Shown piece by piece: positions 17,481 through 25,916 of a DNA stretch of 57,190 nt (positions within the stretch are counted from its first letter, which is position 1; each line of letters opens with the position of its first letter). Both the position numbers and the translations under genes were made by a program. This DNA comes from Paenibacillus terrae (GTDB taxonomy: Bacteria > Bacillota > Bacilli > Paenibacillales > Paenibacillaceae). The notes beneath the pieces were generated by a model that was given only the letters and a program-made list of their open reading frames with translations, was not told the origin of the DNA and made no database searches. The stretch lies in the NCBI RefSeq assembly GCF_000943545.1, contig NZ_JTHP01000041.1, forward strand, positions 1-57,190, in the 5' to 3' direction.

Positions 17481-18537
17481 TAAAGGATTTGTACCTCTTA
17501 CAATATCGGAGTTTGATACGCTAACTAACTTGCTCTCCAAACTCCTGTCCACCCAAGAATCCCCGGTAATCATACCGGGCGAGGCGATCCTGGGAATTGA
17601 AGCCATAGCAGCAGGCATAGCTGCGCCCAACCGTACAATTCTAAACATTGTGACAGGTCCCTATGGAACGATTTTTGGTAACTGGCTTGCGCGTGGCGGA
17701 GCAGAAGTCATCGAACTCAAAACATCTTTTGATGAAGTGGTAACTGTAGATGAAGTCGCCGCAGCGATTGAGCGATATAACCCATGTGCGCTTTCTTTCG
17801 TGCAGGCGGAAGTGGTCACAGGAGGCTCCAATCCAACAAGGGAAATATTGGATCTTGCGCGTCGGTCAAACATTATAACCGTGTTAGATTCAGTTTCGGC
17901 AATCGGGGGCGAACCGGTGCTTATGGACGAGTGGGGAATTGATTTTGTAGCTGTGGGCGCGCAAAAAGCACTATCCGGGCCTAACGGGATCAGCGCTGTG
18001 GGGATTTCTCCCCGTGGCTGGGAGTTTCTGGCCTCCAACGAAAATGCGCCGCGCAATTCCATTCTGTCTTTGCTTGACCTAAAGCGTCCTCATGATAGTG
18101 CGACTCCCTTACGGGTTCCTCCCAACATCCCTGTTTTGGAAGCCCGGGCGCTTATAGAGGCCTTAAAGCTAATTGAAGAAGAAGGTCTGGAAGCGGTCAA
18201 CCGCCGTCATCGTTTAACTACGTCCGCTGCAATTGCTGGCATTACAGCCTTGGGCCTTGAACCGTGGCAGCGGAACAAAGACAGCTACTCAACATTGACT
18301 ACAACGGTTCGGATTCCTCAAGGCGGCCATTTCAATATCGAACAGCCCATAGGCATTGTCGCACCCGGAGATGGGGAATTGCATCATAAACTCTTACGCA
18401 TTAACCATTTTGGAGCGAAGGCAAATCAGCAAAGCGTTGAAGAAGCCATCCTGACGCTTGCAGAGCTTATGCATCAAGATCCTGATCATGCGCTGGCGGT
18501 CCAAAGGTCAATCTGGGGGAATAAAGATGGGAAATAA
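17467..18537 (+). CDS. Class V PLP-dependent aminotransferase, substrate unknown
   Basis: A fold-type I enzyme of 356 residues in the alanine-glyoxylate/serine-pyruvate aminotransferase group. The Schiff-base Lys is Lys167 in VGAQKALSGPNG, with the PLP-nitrogen Asp141 in VLDSVSAIGGEP. The TGPYG segment (63-67) holds the phosphate-binding region. The usual N-terminal 'PGP' substrate loop is replaced by VIIPGEAILGIEAI, so it is not a close copy of PucG or SgaA. AGGAGG lies 5 bases before the ATG, which overlaps the ATPase gene. The position between a peptide importer and a hydrolase suggests it handles an amino or keto acid released from an imported compound; that is inference. Confidence 0.8.
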   Translation: MSQNNKGFVPLTISEFDTLTNLLSKLLSTQESPVIIPGEAILGIEAIAAGIAAPNRTILNIVTGPYGTIFGNWLARGGAEVIELKTSFDEVVTVDEVAAAIERYNPCALSFVQAEVVTGGSNPTREILDLARRSNIITVLDSVSAIGGEPVLMDEWGIDFVAVGAQKALSGPNGISAVGISPRGWEFLASNENAPRNSILSLLDLKRPHDSATPLRVPPNIPVLEARALIEALKLIEEEGLEAVNRRHRLTTSAAIAGITALGLEPWQRNKDSYSTLTTTVRIPQGGHFNIEQPIGIVAPGDGELHHKLLRINHFGAKANQQSVEEAILTLAELMHQDPDHALAVQRSIWGNKDGK

Positions 18538-19666
18538 CATTCAAAAAGAGCTAACATATCATAATATATTTGTGGCGGGGATTGATGGGAAACGATTCAA
18601 TATTACGATCAGCAATGGTCGTTTTTCGTCCATTGCAGAGTCCGTATCTCCGTATGCGCAACAAAATAGTCCAGATGGCGACTTATGGATTAGCCCCGGC
18701 GTAATTGACCTTCATACGCATTTGGCATGGACAGATTTTAATCATACTGACCAGGAGAAGCGGGATGAACTGGAGATCGAAGTGATGCAGGCGCAAGCCT
18801 TTGAGGCTACTTTCCGGGCTGGAGTGACTTCGGTGCGTGATGCAGGTGGGCTTTTGCCAAGTACAGTGAAGCATATAGGTCAGCATTATAGCCAGCCTTT
18901 AAGAGTTTATACCTGTGGTGATATGCTTGGAGCCGGAGACGCACGAGGTCTTAAGCATTTGGAACGGCGGGTAACAGAAATTATTGATTCCGGGGCAAGC
19001 TGGATTAAAATTCTTGCAACGGGGGGACTAGGGTCGTCGCCAGATACAGTGCTGAACCCGATTTTTTCTGAGGAAGAATTCTCTTTTATTGTGCGTAGCG
19101 CCCGTGCACGTAACATAAAAGTCATGGTTCATACTTGGGGCGGACCTACTGTGGACTGGTCTATTGACGCTGGTGTGGAATCTATAGAGCATGGAATGTA
19201 TTTGACCGAGGATCAAGCCAACCGGCTTGCGCAAACCAGGACAGCCTTTGTGCCTACTGCTTCCATCTATCGTATTGCTGCAGACCCGTCTGGAGTTCTT
19301 TCACTCGACAGGGAAATTTGTGATCGCGCCGCCCGCGCCGCCGAAGCCCATCCTAAAGCTGTCAGCTATGCCAAAAGAGCAGGCGTACGAATTGCGTTCG
19401 GTACAGATTTTGCCACACCTTCGTTACATGGACGCAACCTTGAGGAATTAGACACACTTATAGACTGTGGGTTAACTCGAAAAGAGGCCTGGCAGGCTGC
19501 CACGGAGTTCGCCGCTGAAATTTTGGGATATGGGGACAGATTGGGACGTATAAAAGAAAACTACACAGCAGATGCAATCCTTTTTAATACTGATCCATAT
19601 AAGTCACAAAACGCCAAAGCACTGCGTGAAAGTATCGTATCGGTAATTCAGGGGCAATTTGAGTGA
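18527..19666 (+). CDS. Metal-dependent amidohydrolase (HutI/prolidase-like), substrate unknown
   Basis: A 379-residue amidohydrolase. Metal and catalytic residues are visible: His63 and His65 in DLHTHLAW, Lys161 in WIKILATGG (bridging carbamate position), His202 in VMVHTWGG, His222 in IEHGMYL and Asp294 in FGTDFATPS. This layout fits the COG1228 branch, which includes imidazolonepropionases and Xaa-Pro/Xaa-Arg dipeptidases. With a dipeptide-type importer encoded upstream, a peptidase or cyclic-amide hydrolase role is plausible. The start ATG 18527 overlaps the aminotransferase gene by 11 bases, with GGGGGA as ribosome site. It is the last gene of the operon. Confidence 0.82.
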   Translation: MGNNIQKELTYHNIFVAGIDGKRFNITISNGRFSSIAESVSPYAQQNSPDGDLWISPGVIDLHTHLAWTDFNHTDQEKRDELEIEVMQAQAFEATFRAGVTSVRDAGGLLPSTVKHIGQHYSQPLRVYTCGDMLGAGDARGLKHLERRVTEIIDSGASWIKILATGGLGSSPDTVLNPIFSEEEFSFIVRSARARNIKVMVHTWGGPTVDWSIDAGVESIEHGMYLTEDQANRLAQTRTAFVPTASIYRIAADPSGVLSLDREICDRAARAAEAHPKAVSYAKRAGVRIAFGTDFATPSLHGRNLEELDTLIDCGLTRKEAWQAATEFAAEILGYGDRLGRIKENYTADAILFNTDPYKSQNAKALRESIVSVIQGQFE

Positions 19667-19668
19667 GA

Positions 19669-19714
19669 CCAATACTCCAGAGAGCATCTTTAATGATGCT
19701 CTCTGGAATATTGG
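19669..19714 (+). terminator. Long hairpin at the end of the peptide-uptake operon
   Basis: Twenty bases at 19669-19688 pair with 19695-19714 with a single mismatch, over the loop TTTAAT. There is no T run after it, so it may protect the 3' end or need a factor rather than act as a standard terminator. It begins two bases after the amidohydrolase stop. Confidence 0.6.
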
Positions 19715-19729
19715 AACCGCTAATATAGT

Positions 19730-19758
19730 TAGACAATCCCCTTAACATTCTCCTGACA
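19730..19758 (+). promoter_or_regulatory. Pho-box-like repeats upstream of the phosphatase remnant
   Basis: TAGACA (19730), TTAACA (19742) and CTGACA (19753) are spaced 12 and 11 bases apart. This resembles the tandem TT(A/T)ACA repeats bound by PhoP in Bacilli and fits the alkaline phosphatase identity of the gene behind it. Confidence 0.45.
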
Positions 19759-19812
19759 AAGTATGATTAAATTTAGTTCTGATTGTACATAAAGTGTCTG
19801 GGAGGAAATTGA

Positions 19813-20335
19813 ATGTTAAAGTGTTGGGGGATACATACGAAAAAATCGGTGGCTGCACTCGTAGCAACCATGATGTTAGCAGTAAGCGGCGGAACGGCGA
19901 TGGCAGTTGAATAGGACACATCGATTAAAAATGCAGTTATTCTCCGGACTACAAGCGATTGCATCTGGCGATGACAAAACGCCGTTAGCTTCTTTTATTG
20001 ATCCGCTGAAAAAAGCGAAGCTGACAGGTGAAGGCTTGGAAGCCAGCTGGATGCAGATCGCAGCAACATTAAAGAATTGCTGTCCACGTATTTTGGAATT
20101 ACGGATCTGACGGATGAGGAAGTTAAAACGATCAAAGAAGCCAAAGAAGGCAGCATGACCTATGCGGTCGAACCGATCATTAGCAAACGCGCAAATATTG
20201 GCTGGACTACAGGTGGTCATGGTATACAAAAATATCGCAACGTTAAATGGTAAAAATTCAGCACTGAACGGTGTTGTCGTATATAACGGCGTTGATTATT
20301 TTGTACCACAGCAGGCGGTTGATTTAATTCAATAA
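19813..20335 (+). pseudogene. Decayed secreted alkaline phosphatase (PhoA/PhoB family) with stalk-like tail
   Basis: A normal start (GGGAGGAAATTGAATG) leads into a good signal peptide ending in GTAMA, but a TAG stop follows at 19912. Behind it DTSIKNAVIL matches the first strand of alkaline phosphatases. The sequence then jumps, in other frames, to DDKTPLASFIDPLKKAKLTG (the 'KS' helix region) and to the C-terminal part LTDEEVKTIKEAKEG and EPIISKRANIGWTTGGH, where the last His is the conserved metal ligand. A final frame reads VVVYNGVDYFVPQQAVDLI. So at least two shifts, one stop and a loss of roughly two thirds of the gene have occurred. It cannot encode a working enzyme. Confidence 0.82.
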
Positions 20336-20349
20336 TAAGCTTGATCAGA

Positions 20350-20387
20350 AGCTGTTTTTTCCATTAAAGGAGAAACAGCTTTTTTTG
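20350..20387 (+). terminator. Terminator after the phosphatase remnant
   Basis: AGCTGTTT (20350-20357) pairs with AAACAGCT (20373-20380), followed by seven T. Confidence 0.8.
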
Positions 20388-20450
20388 TTGCGGTAAATAT
20401 GTATTTTTTGCGGCAGAAGCTGGAGTTTATATTCAGAAAATGGGATTTTT

Positions 20451-20493
20451 TGTGAAGCTAGTCACGTTCTATTCCCTCTGATGTTGCTAGAAT
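20451..20493 (+). promoter_or_regulatory. Putative Fnr-activated promoter of hydE-hydG
   Basis: TGTGAAGCTAGTCACG (20451-20466) matches the Bacillus Fnr site TGTGA-N6-TCACA except for the last base. A -10 box TAGAAT lies at 20488-20493, placing transcription start near 20500, so the site is centred at about -41.5, the classic class II activator position. This fits an oxygen-sensitive hydrogenase maturation operon. Confidence 0.62.
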
Positions 20494-20614
20494 AATACAT
20501 GTACGGTACAAGCTGCTGACGATGTGGAGTCCAGATGGACGAGGGAAGAAGGGATGAGTCACGGACGAATTATTACTGCGTCTGGCTGACGGCAAGGAAT
20601 GGACGCATACGGAA

Positions 20615-21625
20615 ATGACGGAGCTGCTGGTACGTCTGGAGGAAGAACCGACGGTGCGGACACAGTTACGAAAATTGGCAGCTCGCATCAAAATGGAGCG
20701 TTACGGTAAAGGTGTTTTTTTACGTGGATTAATTGAGTTCTCCAGCATATGTCGTCAGGACTGCATGTATTGCGGGCTACGGGCCTCGAATAAACAGGCG
20801 GATCGCTATCGTTTGCGACCGGAAGAAATTTTGGCCTGTTGCGCGGAGGGGTATGAGCTGGGATATCGGACCTTTGTCCTGCAAAGCGGCGAAGATTACT
20901 GGTTCACGGCAGCCCGGCTGGCGAAACTGATTCGGGAGATCAAAAGGCGTTTTACCGATGTGGCCGTTACACTGTCCATTGGTGAGCGGGATGATGAAAC
21001 TTATGCGCTATTATACGAGGCGGGGGCGGACCGCTTTTTGCTGCGGCATGAGACGGCTTCACCGCGTTTGTACGCTAAGCTGCATCCGACGATGACGATA
21101 GAAAGCAGGCGCAGTCGTCTGCTGGCCTTGCAGCGAATCGGATTTCAGATCGGGGCTGGATGTATGGTTGGTTTACCGGGACAAACGAACAGTGATTTGG
21201 CAGACGATTTGGTCTATTTGCACAGCTTGTCGCCGGATATGATCGGGATTGGACCGTTTTTACCGCATAGCAACACGCCGCTCCGGGATGCCAGTCAGGG
21301 AAGCATGGAAAAGGCGCTGGATATTGTTTCGTTGTCCCGGTTGGTCGTTCCAGATGCGCTTATTCCAGCATCGACAGCGATGGGAACGATTCATCCCCAA
21401 GGTCGGGAGAAGGCGCTACAGGCGGGGGCGAATGTAGTTATGCCCAATTTGTCGCCACTTGCAGTGAGGCCGAAGTATGCCATTTATGAAAATAAAATAT
21501 GCTTGGGTGATGAATCTGCCCAATGTCGACATTGCCTGGAGCTGCGCATCCGTGGAGCGGGGTTTGAAGTCGATATGGGGCGTGGCGATAGTTTGAGGGT
21601 GCAGCGACAGCTCCTAAGTCAATGA
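20615..21625 (+). CDS. hydE: [FeFe]-hydrogenase maturase HydE (radical SAM); N-terminus apparently shifted
   Basis: HydE is a radical SAM enzyme that helps to build the diiron subcluster of the H-cluster. Counting from ATG 20615, CRQDCMYC holds the CX3CX2C cysteines (46, 50, 53). IIEFSS/FVLQSGEDYW, RHETASPRLY, GAGCMVGLPGQT and AMGTIHPQGREKALQAGANVVMPN follow HydE of Thermotoga closely. From ATG 20615 the protein lacks about 20 residues of the expected N-terminus. Those residues are encoded just upstream in the same frame (TDELLLRLADGKEW), but no start codon is available. A well-placed ATG at 20554 (GGGAAGAAGGGATG) is one base out of frame. Removing one G in CACGGAC joins the two parts and restores the family length. 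Confidence 0.88.
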   Translation: MTELLVRLEEEPTVRTQLRKLAARIKMERYGKGVFLRGLIEFSSICRQDCMYCGLRASNKQADRYRLRPEEILACCAEGYELGYRTFVLQSGEDYWFTAARLAKLIREIKRRFTDVAVTLSIGERDDETYALLYEAGADRFLLRHETASPRLYAKLHPTMTIESRRSRLLALQRIGFQIGAGCMVGLPGQTNSDLADDLVYLHSLSPDMIGIGPFLPHSNTPLRDASQGSMEKALDIVSLSRLVVPDALIPASTAMGTIHPQGREKALQAGANVVMPNLSPLAVRPKYAIYENKICLGDESAQCRHCLELRIRGAGFEVDMGRGDSLRVQRQLLSQ

Positions 21626-21657
21626 TGGGGCTGAACTAAAAGTAGTAGTTAAGCATT

Positions 21658-21675
21658 AGGATTTTGCGAAATCCT
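21658..21675. repeat. 18-base interspersed palindrome, copy 2
   Basis: AGGATTTTGCGAAATCCT, one base different from the perfect copy at 8217, in the 76-base gap between hydE and hydG. Confidence 0.7.
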
Positions 21676-21701
21676 CACCATAATAAGGGAGATGGATCTA
21701 C

Positions 21702-23114
21702 GTGAGTGAAGTACGGGAGAAAGTGTCGGCGGATTTCATTAATGAGGCAGAGATTATGGCAGCGGTGGAGCAGGGAAAGCAGGAAGCAACAGATCGCAAC
21801 CGTATTTTAGACATTTTGGAGAAGGGAAGAGCTTGCCGGGGGTTGAGTGCAACTGAAGCGGCGGCTCTTTTGCATGTGGATGATCCTGAACTGCTGGAGG
21901 AAATGTTTAGATCCTCACGGGCGGTGAAAGAGCAGATTTACGGCAATCGGATTGTGCTGTTTGCCCCTCTATATGTAAGTAATCACTGTGTCAATAACTG
22001 CGAATACTGCGGCTATAAGCATACCAATGATAGCTTTACCCGCAGCCGTTTGACGCCGGAGGAACTGGTCGAGGAGGTCAGAGTGCTTCAGGAGTTGGGG
22101 CATAAGCGCCTCGTACTGGAAGCGGGGGAAGATCCGCTCAATTGTCCGATTGATTATATCGTCGATTGTCTGCGTCAGATCTATGAGGTTAAAGTGGACA
22201 ATGGCAGCATACGCCGAATCAACGTCAATATTGCTTCCACAACCGAAGAAGACTATCGGAAGCTGGCAGAGGTAGGAATTGGTACGTATATTTTGTTCCA
22301 GGAAACGTATCATCGCGAAAGCTACCGCGAATATCATCTTCAAGGGCCAAAACGGAATTATGACTGGCACACGACTGCCATGGACCGAGCTATGCGAGCA
22401 GGGATAGACGATGTGGGTATTGGTGTGTTGTATGGTTTATACGATTTCCGTTATGAAACGATAGCTATGCTTAAACATGCTGAGCATCTGGAGGAAGTGT
22501 TTGGCTGTGGTCCTCACACGGTTTCGGTTCCACGGTTACGTCCGGCTGAAAATGTGGATCTGGAGCGCTATCCGTATTTGGTCAACGACGAGGATTTTAT
22601 GAAAATTGTGTCCGTTCTCCGGCTGGCTGTTCCTTATGCAGGTATGATTTTGTCTACACGTGAAGAACCGGAATACAGAGACCGTGTTATTGGTCTGGGT
22701 GTGTCACAAATTAGTGCAGGTTCAGCTACGGGTGTAGGGGCTTATGCAAAACAGGATACGGAAGATAAACCCCAGTTCGAGGTCGGGGATCATCGTTCGC
22801 CGATGGAAATCATCAAAAGTCTGTGTCGTGGCGGATATATGCCAAGCTATTGCACAGCCTGCTATCGCGAAGGAAGAACCGGAGATCGGTTCATGGAGCT
22901 TGCTAAATCAGGGCAGATTCACAATGTATGCCAGCCGAATTCGCTGCTGACTTTTCAGGAATTTCTGTTGGATTATGGAGATGAAGAGGCACGTGAGCTG
23001 GGAGCTGAAGCCCTGCGTGATAATTTGGAGCGTATCCCGCGTGAGTCGGCACGCCGTTTGACACTTGATAAGCTGGAACGCTTAGAAGCGGGCGAGCGGG
23101 ATTTGTATTTTTAG
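21702..23114 (+). CDS. hydG: [FeFe]-hydrogenase maturase HydG (radical SAM tyrosine lyase)
   Basis: HydG splits tyrosine to give the CO and CN ligands of the H-cluster as an Fe(CO)2CN synthon. The radical SAM motif is CVNNCEYC (Cys96, 100, 103). The C-terminal cluster motif CTAC followed after 22 residues by Cys (CX2CX22C) is present and distinguishes HydG from the thiamine enzyme ThiH. 470 residues, normal length. The start is GTG 21702 behind AAGGGAGATGG. Cotranscription with hydE is likely, and the bidirectional terminator follows 30 bases downstream. Confidence 0.95.
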   Translation: MSEVREKVSADFINEAEIMAAVEQGKQEATDRNRILDILEKGRACRGLSATEAAALLHVDDPELLEEMFRSSRAVKEQIYGNRIVLFAPLYVSNHCVNNCEYCGYKHTNDSFTRSRLTPEELVEEVRVLQELGHKRLVLEAGEDPLNCPIDYIVDCLRQIYEVKVDNGSIRRINVNIASTTEEDYRKLAEVGIGTYILFQETYHRESYREYHLQGPKRNYDWHTTAMDRAMRAGIDDVGIGVLYGLYDFRYETIAMLKHAEHLEEVFGCGPHTVSVPRLRPAENVDLERYPYLVNDEDFMKIVSVLRLAVPYAGMILSTREEPEYRDRVIGLGVSQISAGSATGVGAYAKQDTEDKPQFEVGDHRSPMEIIKSLCRGGYMPSYCTACYREGRTGDRFMELAKSGQIHNVCQPNSLLTFQEFLLDYGDEEARELGAEALRDNLERIPRESARRLTLDKLERLEAGERDLYF

Positions 23115-23145
23115 AATATCGACCTTCTCTTTGGAATTGGGCAAA

Positions 23146-23184
23146 TAAAAAGCAGCCGCGTGAGAGTCAGCGCGGCTGCTTTTG
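23146..23184. terminator. Bidirectional terminator between hydG and hydF
   Basis: AAAAGCAGCCGCG (23148-23160) pairs with CGCGGCTGCTTTT (23171-23183). T runs exist on both strands, so it ends both the hydEG and the fdhF...hydF transcripts. Confidence 0.88.
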
Positions 23185-23226
23185 CGTGTATGGGGCGGAA
23201 TTTGTTGCTTCAATGATTCGTCTCAT

Positions 23227-24480
23227 TCAGGAATGGCTGCCAGCTCCAACGGCTTGCTCCCATGCCAGCATAGCGGATGGGAAGCATTCGATGGCACGGG
23301 GGAAGACTCCCTGAACATAGGCGATGAAAATACCATAGTTCACTATGGGTACCCCGGCGGCTTCCGTTTCTGCCATTCGGTGAAGCATGGTACGTCGATT
23401 GAGCATGCAGGCCCCGCAGTGAATAACCAGCGCATATTCGCTCAGATCGGCAGGAAAGCTGGAACCAGATGCGTGCTCGATGATGAGACGTTTGCCTATC
23501 GTTTGACGGAGCCAACGGGGGATTTTCACACGACCGATATCATCAGACTGACATTGATGCGTACAGGCTTCAGCAATGAGTACGCGGTCACCATCCTTGA
23601 GACGGTCAATGGCTCTTGCGCCTCGTACGAGTTCGTCAAGGTCACCTTTATGGCGGGCGAACAGGATGGAAAAGGAGGTCAGGGATACATCCTTGGGAGT
23701 ATCTGCGGCTACCTTCATAAAAGCCTGTGAATCGGTAATGACCAAGCGGGGCTTGCGCCCCAGTCGCTCCAACGTCAGTCGTAGCTCATGTTCTTTGGTC
23801 ACTACGGCGATGGCATCGCTCTCCAACGTATCACGGATCGTCTGCTGCTGTGGCAGAATCAGTCGGCCTTTGGGCGCAGCTTTGTCGATTGGAACGACCA
23901 GTACGACAAAATCGCCGGGTGACAGCAGGTCACCAACGATACGGAAACGATCCTCATTTTGGGGAAGGGCATCCATGATGGCCTTTTTCAGTTCCGCGTC
24001 TCCCCATAGCTTAGAGGCACTGAAAGGAATGAGGGGTAAATCCAGTTCAGCCTTTAGGGTTGCGGTCATTTTCTCTACCTCTGCCAAGATGTCCGTCTTG
24101 TTTAATACACCAATGACGGGAATCTTCTTGGCATGCAGCTTTTCGAGTAGCCCATGTTCAAATGCGCTAACCCCAACAGTAGCATCGATGATTAGCAGCG
24201 CCAGATCCGTGCTATTTAATATTTCTAGCGTTTTGTTGCGGCGCAGCGCTCCGATCTCACCCTCATCGTCCAGTCCGGCGGTATCCACCAGAACAATGGG
24301 GCCAGCAGGGAGCAGCTCCATCGGCTTGAAAACGGGGTCCGTGGTCGTTCCTCCTACGGGAGAAACCACGGCGGCGGGCTGGCCGGTCAGGGTGTTCAGA
24401 ATGCTGGATTTGCCAGCGTTGCGGCGACCGAGCAGGGTGATGTGCGGTCGGTTGCTACGGGGGGTATCATGCATTCCCAT
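23227..24480 (-). CDS. hydF: [FeFe]-hydrogenase maturation GTPase HydF
   Basis: HydF is the scaffold on which the diiron unit is completed and from which it is handed to HydA. The N-terminal GTPase domain has P-loop GRRNAGKS (18-25), switch GGTTTDP, DTAG and NKTD. A dimerisation domain follows, and the C-terminal cluster-binding domain carries CTHQC and HCGAC, the CxH...HCxxC set that holds the [4Fe-4S] cluster. 417 residues, normal. It overlaps the aspA 3' end by 14 bases, the last gene of the minus-strand hydrogenase operon. Confidence 0.95.
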   Translation of the reverse strand: MGMHDTPRSNRPHITLLGRRNAGKSSILNTLTGQPAAVVSPVGGTTTDPVFKPMELLPAGPIVLVDTAGLDDEGEIGALRRNKTLEILNSTDLALLIIDATVGVSAFEHGLLEKLHAKKIPVIGVLNKTDILAEVEKMTATLKAELDLPLIPFSASKLWGDAELKKAIMDALPQNEDRFRIVGDLLSPGDFVVLVVPIDKAAPKGRLILPQQQTIRDTLESDAIAVVTKEHELRLTLERLGRKPRLVITDSQAFMKVAADTPKDVSLTSFSILFARHKGDLDELVRGARAIDRLKDGDRVLIAEACTHQCQSDDIGRVKIPRWLRQTIGKRLIIEHASGSSFPADLSEYALVIHCGACMLNRRTMLHRMAETEAAGVPIVNYGIFIAYVQGVFPRAIECFPSAMLAWEQAVGAGSHS

Positions 24481-25915
24481 CGTGAATTCCTTCTTCCTGC
24501 CCCGGAATACCGGGCTTGGTTACTGTATAGGGATGGCACAATTGCTCAATGCGCGAGCGTGTCAGCAGATCGCGTTCTTCGGTAATATCCTCCGGTGTGC
24601 GGCCCTGCGCAATGGCTGCTGAGGCAATGGAGGCAGCTTCATCATAGCCAAGCTCCGCGACCAGCGCAGAAGCCATCACAGCGGAGTTACGCAGATTAGC
24701 TGAACAGCGGTCCTCGCATACGATCAGACCGCGTACACACCGTTCATCAAACAGCCGAACCGCGCCGTCCAGAATTTGTAGCGATTCCAGCAGCGATTCG
24801 GCAATCAGCGGCAGGAACGCGTTTAGCTCTAGCTGCCCGGAGGCAGCCGCCATCGTAATCGCTGCATCTTCGGCTATCACACGCAACGCCGTTAGTCCGG
24901 CCAGTTCAGCCATCACCGGATTAACCTTGCCAGGCATAATGGATGATCCTGCCTGAACTGGAGGCAGAGTGAACTCGCCAATACCGCCGAGAGGACCGGA
25001 GGCCAGCAGGCGAAAATCGCCTGATATTTTGAACAGGTTCACAGCAGCGGATTTGAGCAGACCGGATACCTCCACAAAGACATCCATATTCTGAATCGGG
25101 TCCATCGGGTGGTCACTTCGGCATAGCCCAAAGCCAGTCTCGTCCGCCAGCTTCTCAACCATCCGATAGCTGTAAGCACGAGGCGCATTCATGCCTGTGC
25201 CGATCGCCGTACCGCCAATAGGGATTTCCCGCAGCCGTTCCTCGGCTTTGTAGAGACGCCAGCGGTCACGTGCCACGGCCTTTGCGTAAGCACCAAAGCC
25301 TTGCCCCGCCATCATGGGCAGGGCATCCATTAGCTGTGTGCGACCTAGCTTGAGCAGATCGGCATATTCCGTTTCTTTGTGCTGTAAAGACTCTTGTAAC
25401 GAAGCCATCGCGTCACATAAAGGACGAAGCAGTCGAATGGCCGCAATTCGTAATGCTGTCGGATAAACATCATTCGTGGACTGACAGCAGTTCACATCAT
25501 CCAGAGGATGTACTAGCTCATACTGTCCGGGTTTTCCACCAAGCCGCATAATCGCCAAATTAGCAATGACCTCATTGACGTTCATGTTGGTGCTGGTGCC
25601 TGCACCGCCCTGCAGGGCATCGACTGCAAACATATCCAGATGCCGTCCGGCGAGCAATTCATTGCAGGCGTCTATCATTGCAGCCGCCCGGTGGGGAGGG
25701 AGCCGATTTTGCTCACAGTTCACCTGAGCGGCTGTCTTTTTTACCAGCACGAGAGCGTGAATCAGCTTCCGGTTCACAGGTCTGCCGCTGACCGCAAAGT
25801 TGTTCATCGCACGTGCGGTATGAATGCCGTAATAGGCATTGGCGGGAATCTCCATTTCCCCTAGCGCATCCCGCTCGGTCCGCGTATCCTTTTGCAGAGG
25901 AAGGGCTTCAGTCAT
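24467..25915 (-). CDS. aspA: Aspartate ammonia-lyase AspA
   Basis: A fumarase/aspartase superfamily enzyme of 482 residues that reversibly cleaves aspartate into fumarate and ammonia. Signatures are GGAGTSTNMNVNEVIAN, the GRTQLMDALPM segment and the loop GSSIMPGKVNPV. Aspartase rather than fumarase is favoured by GGAGTSTNMNVNEV and by the context. It is embedded between hycB and hydF and overlaps hydF. In other Firmicutes an aspartase gene also occurs inside H-cluster maturation clusters, where it has been suggested to supply ammonia for the bridging dithiomethylamine ligand. This call on its role is inference; a plain catabolic role remains possible. Confidence 0.88.
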   Translation of the reverse strand: MTEALPLQKDTRTERDALGEMEIPANAYYGIHTARAMNNFAVSGRPVNRKLIHALVLVKKTAAQVNCEQNRLPPHRAAAMIDACNELLAGRHLDMFAVDALQGGAGTSTNMNVNEVIANLAIMRLGGKPGQYELVHPLDDVNCCQSTNDVYPTALRIAAIRLLRPLCDAMASLQESLQHKETEYADLLKLGRTQLMDALPMMAGQGFGAYAKAVARDRWRLYKAEERLREIPIGGTAIGTGMNAPRAYSYRMVEKLADETGFGLCRSDHPMDPIQNMDVFVEVSGLLKSAAVNLFKISGDFRLLASGPLGGIGEFTLPPVQAGSSIMPGKVNPVMAELAGLTALRVIAEDAAITMAAASGQLELNAFLPLIAESLLESLQILDGAVRLFDERCVRGLIVCEDRCSANLRNSAVMASALVAELGYDEAASIASAAIAQGRTPEDITEERDLLTRSRIEQLCHPYTVTKPGIPGQEEGIHDGNA

Positions 25916-25916
25916 G

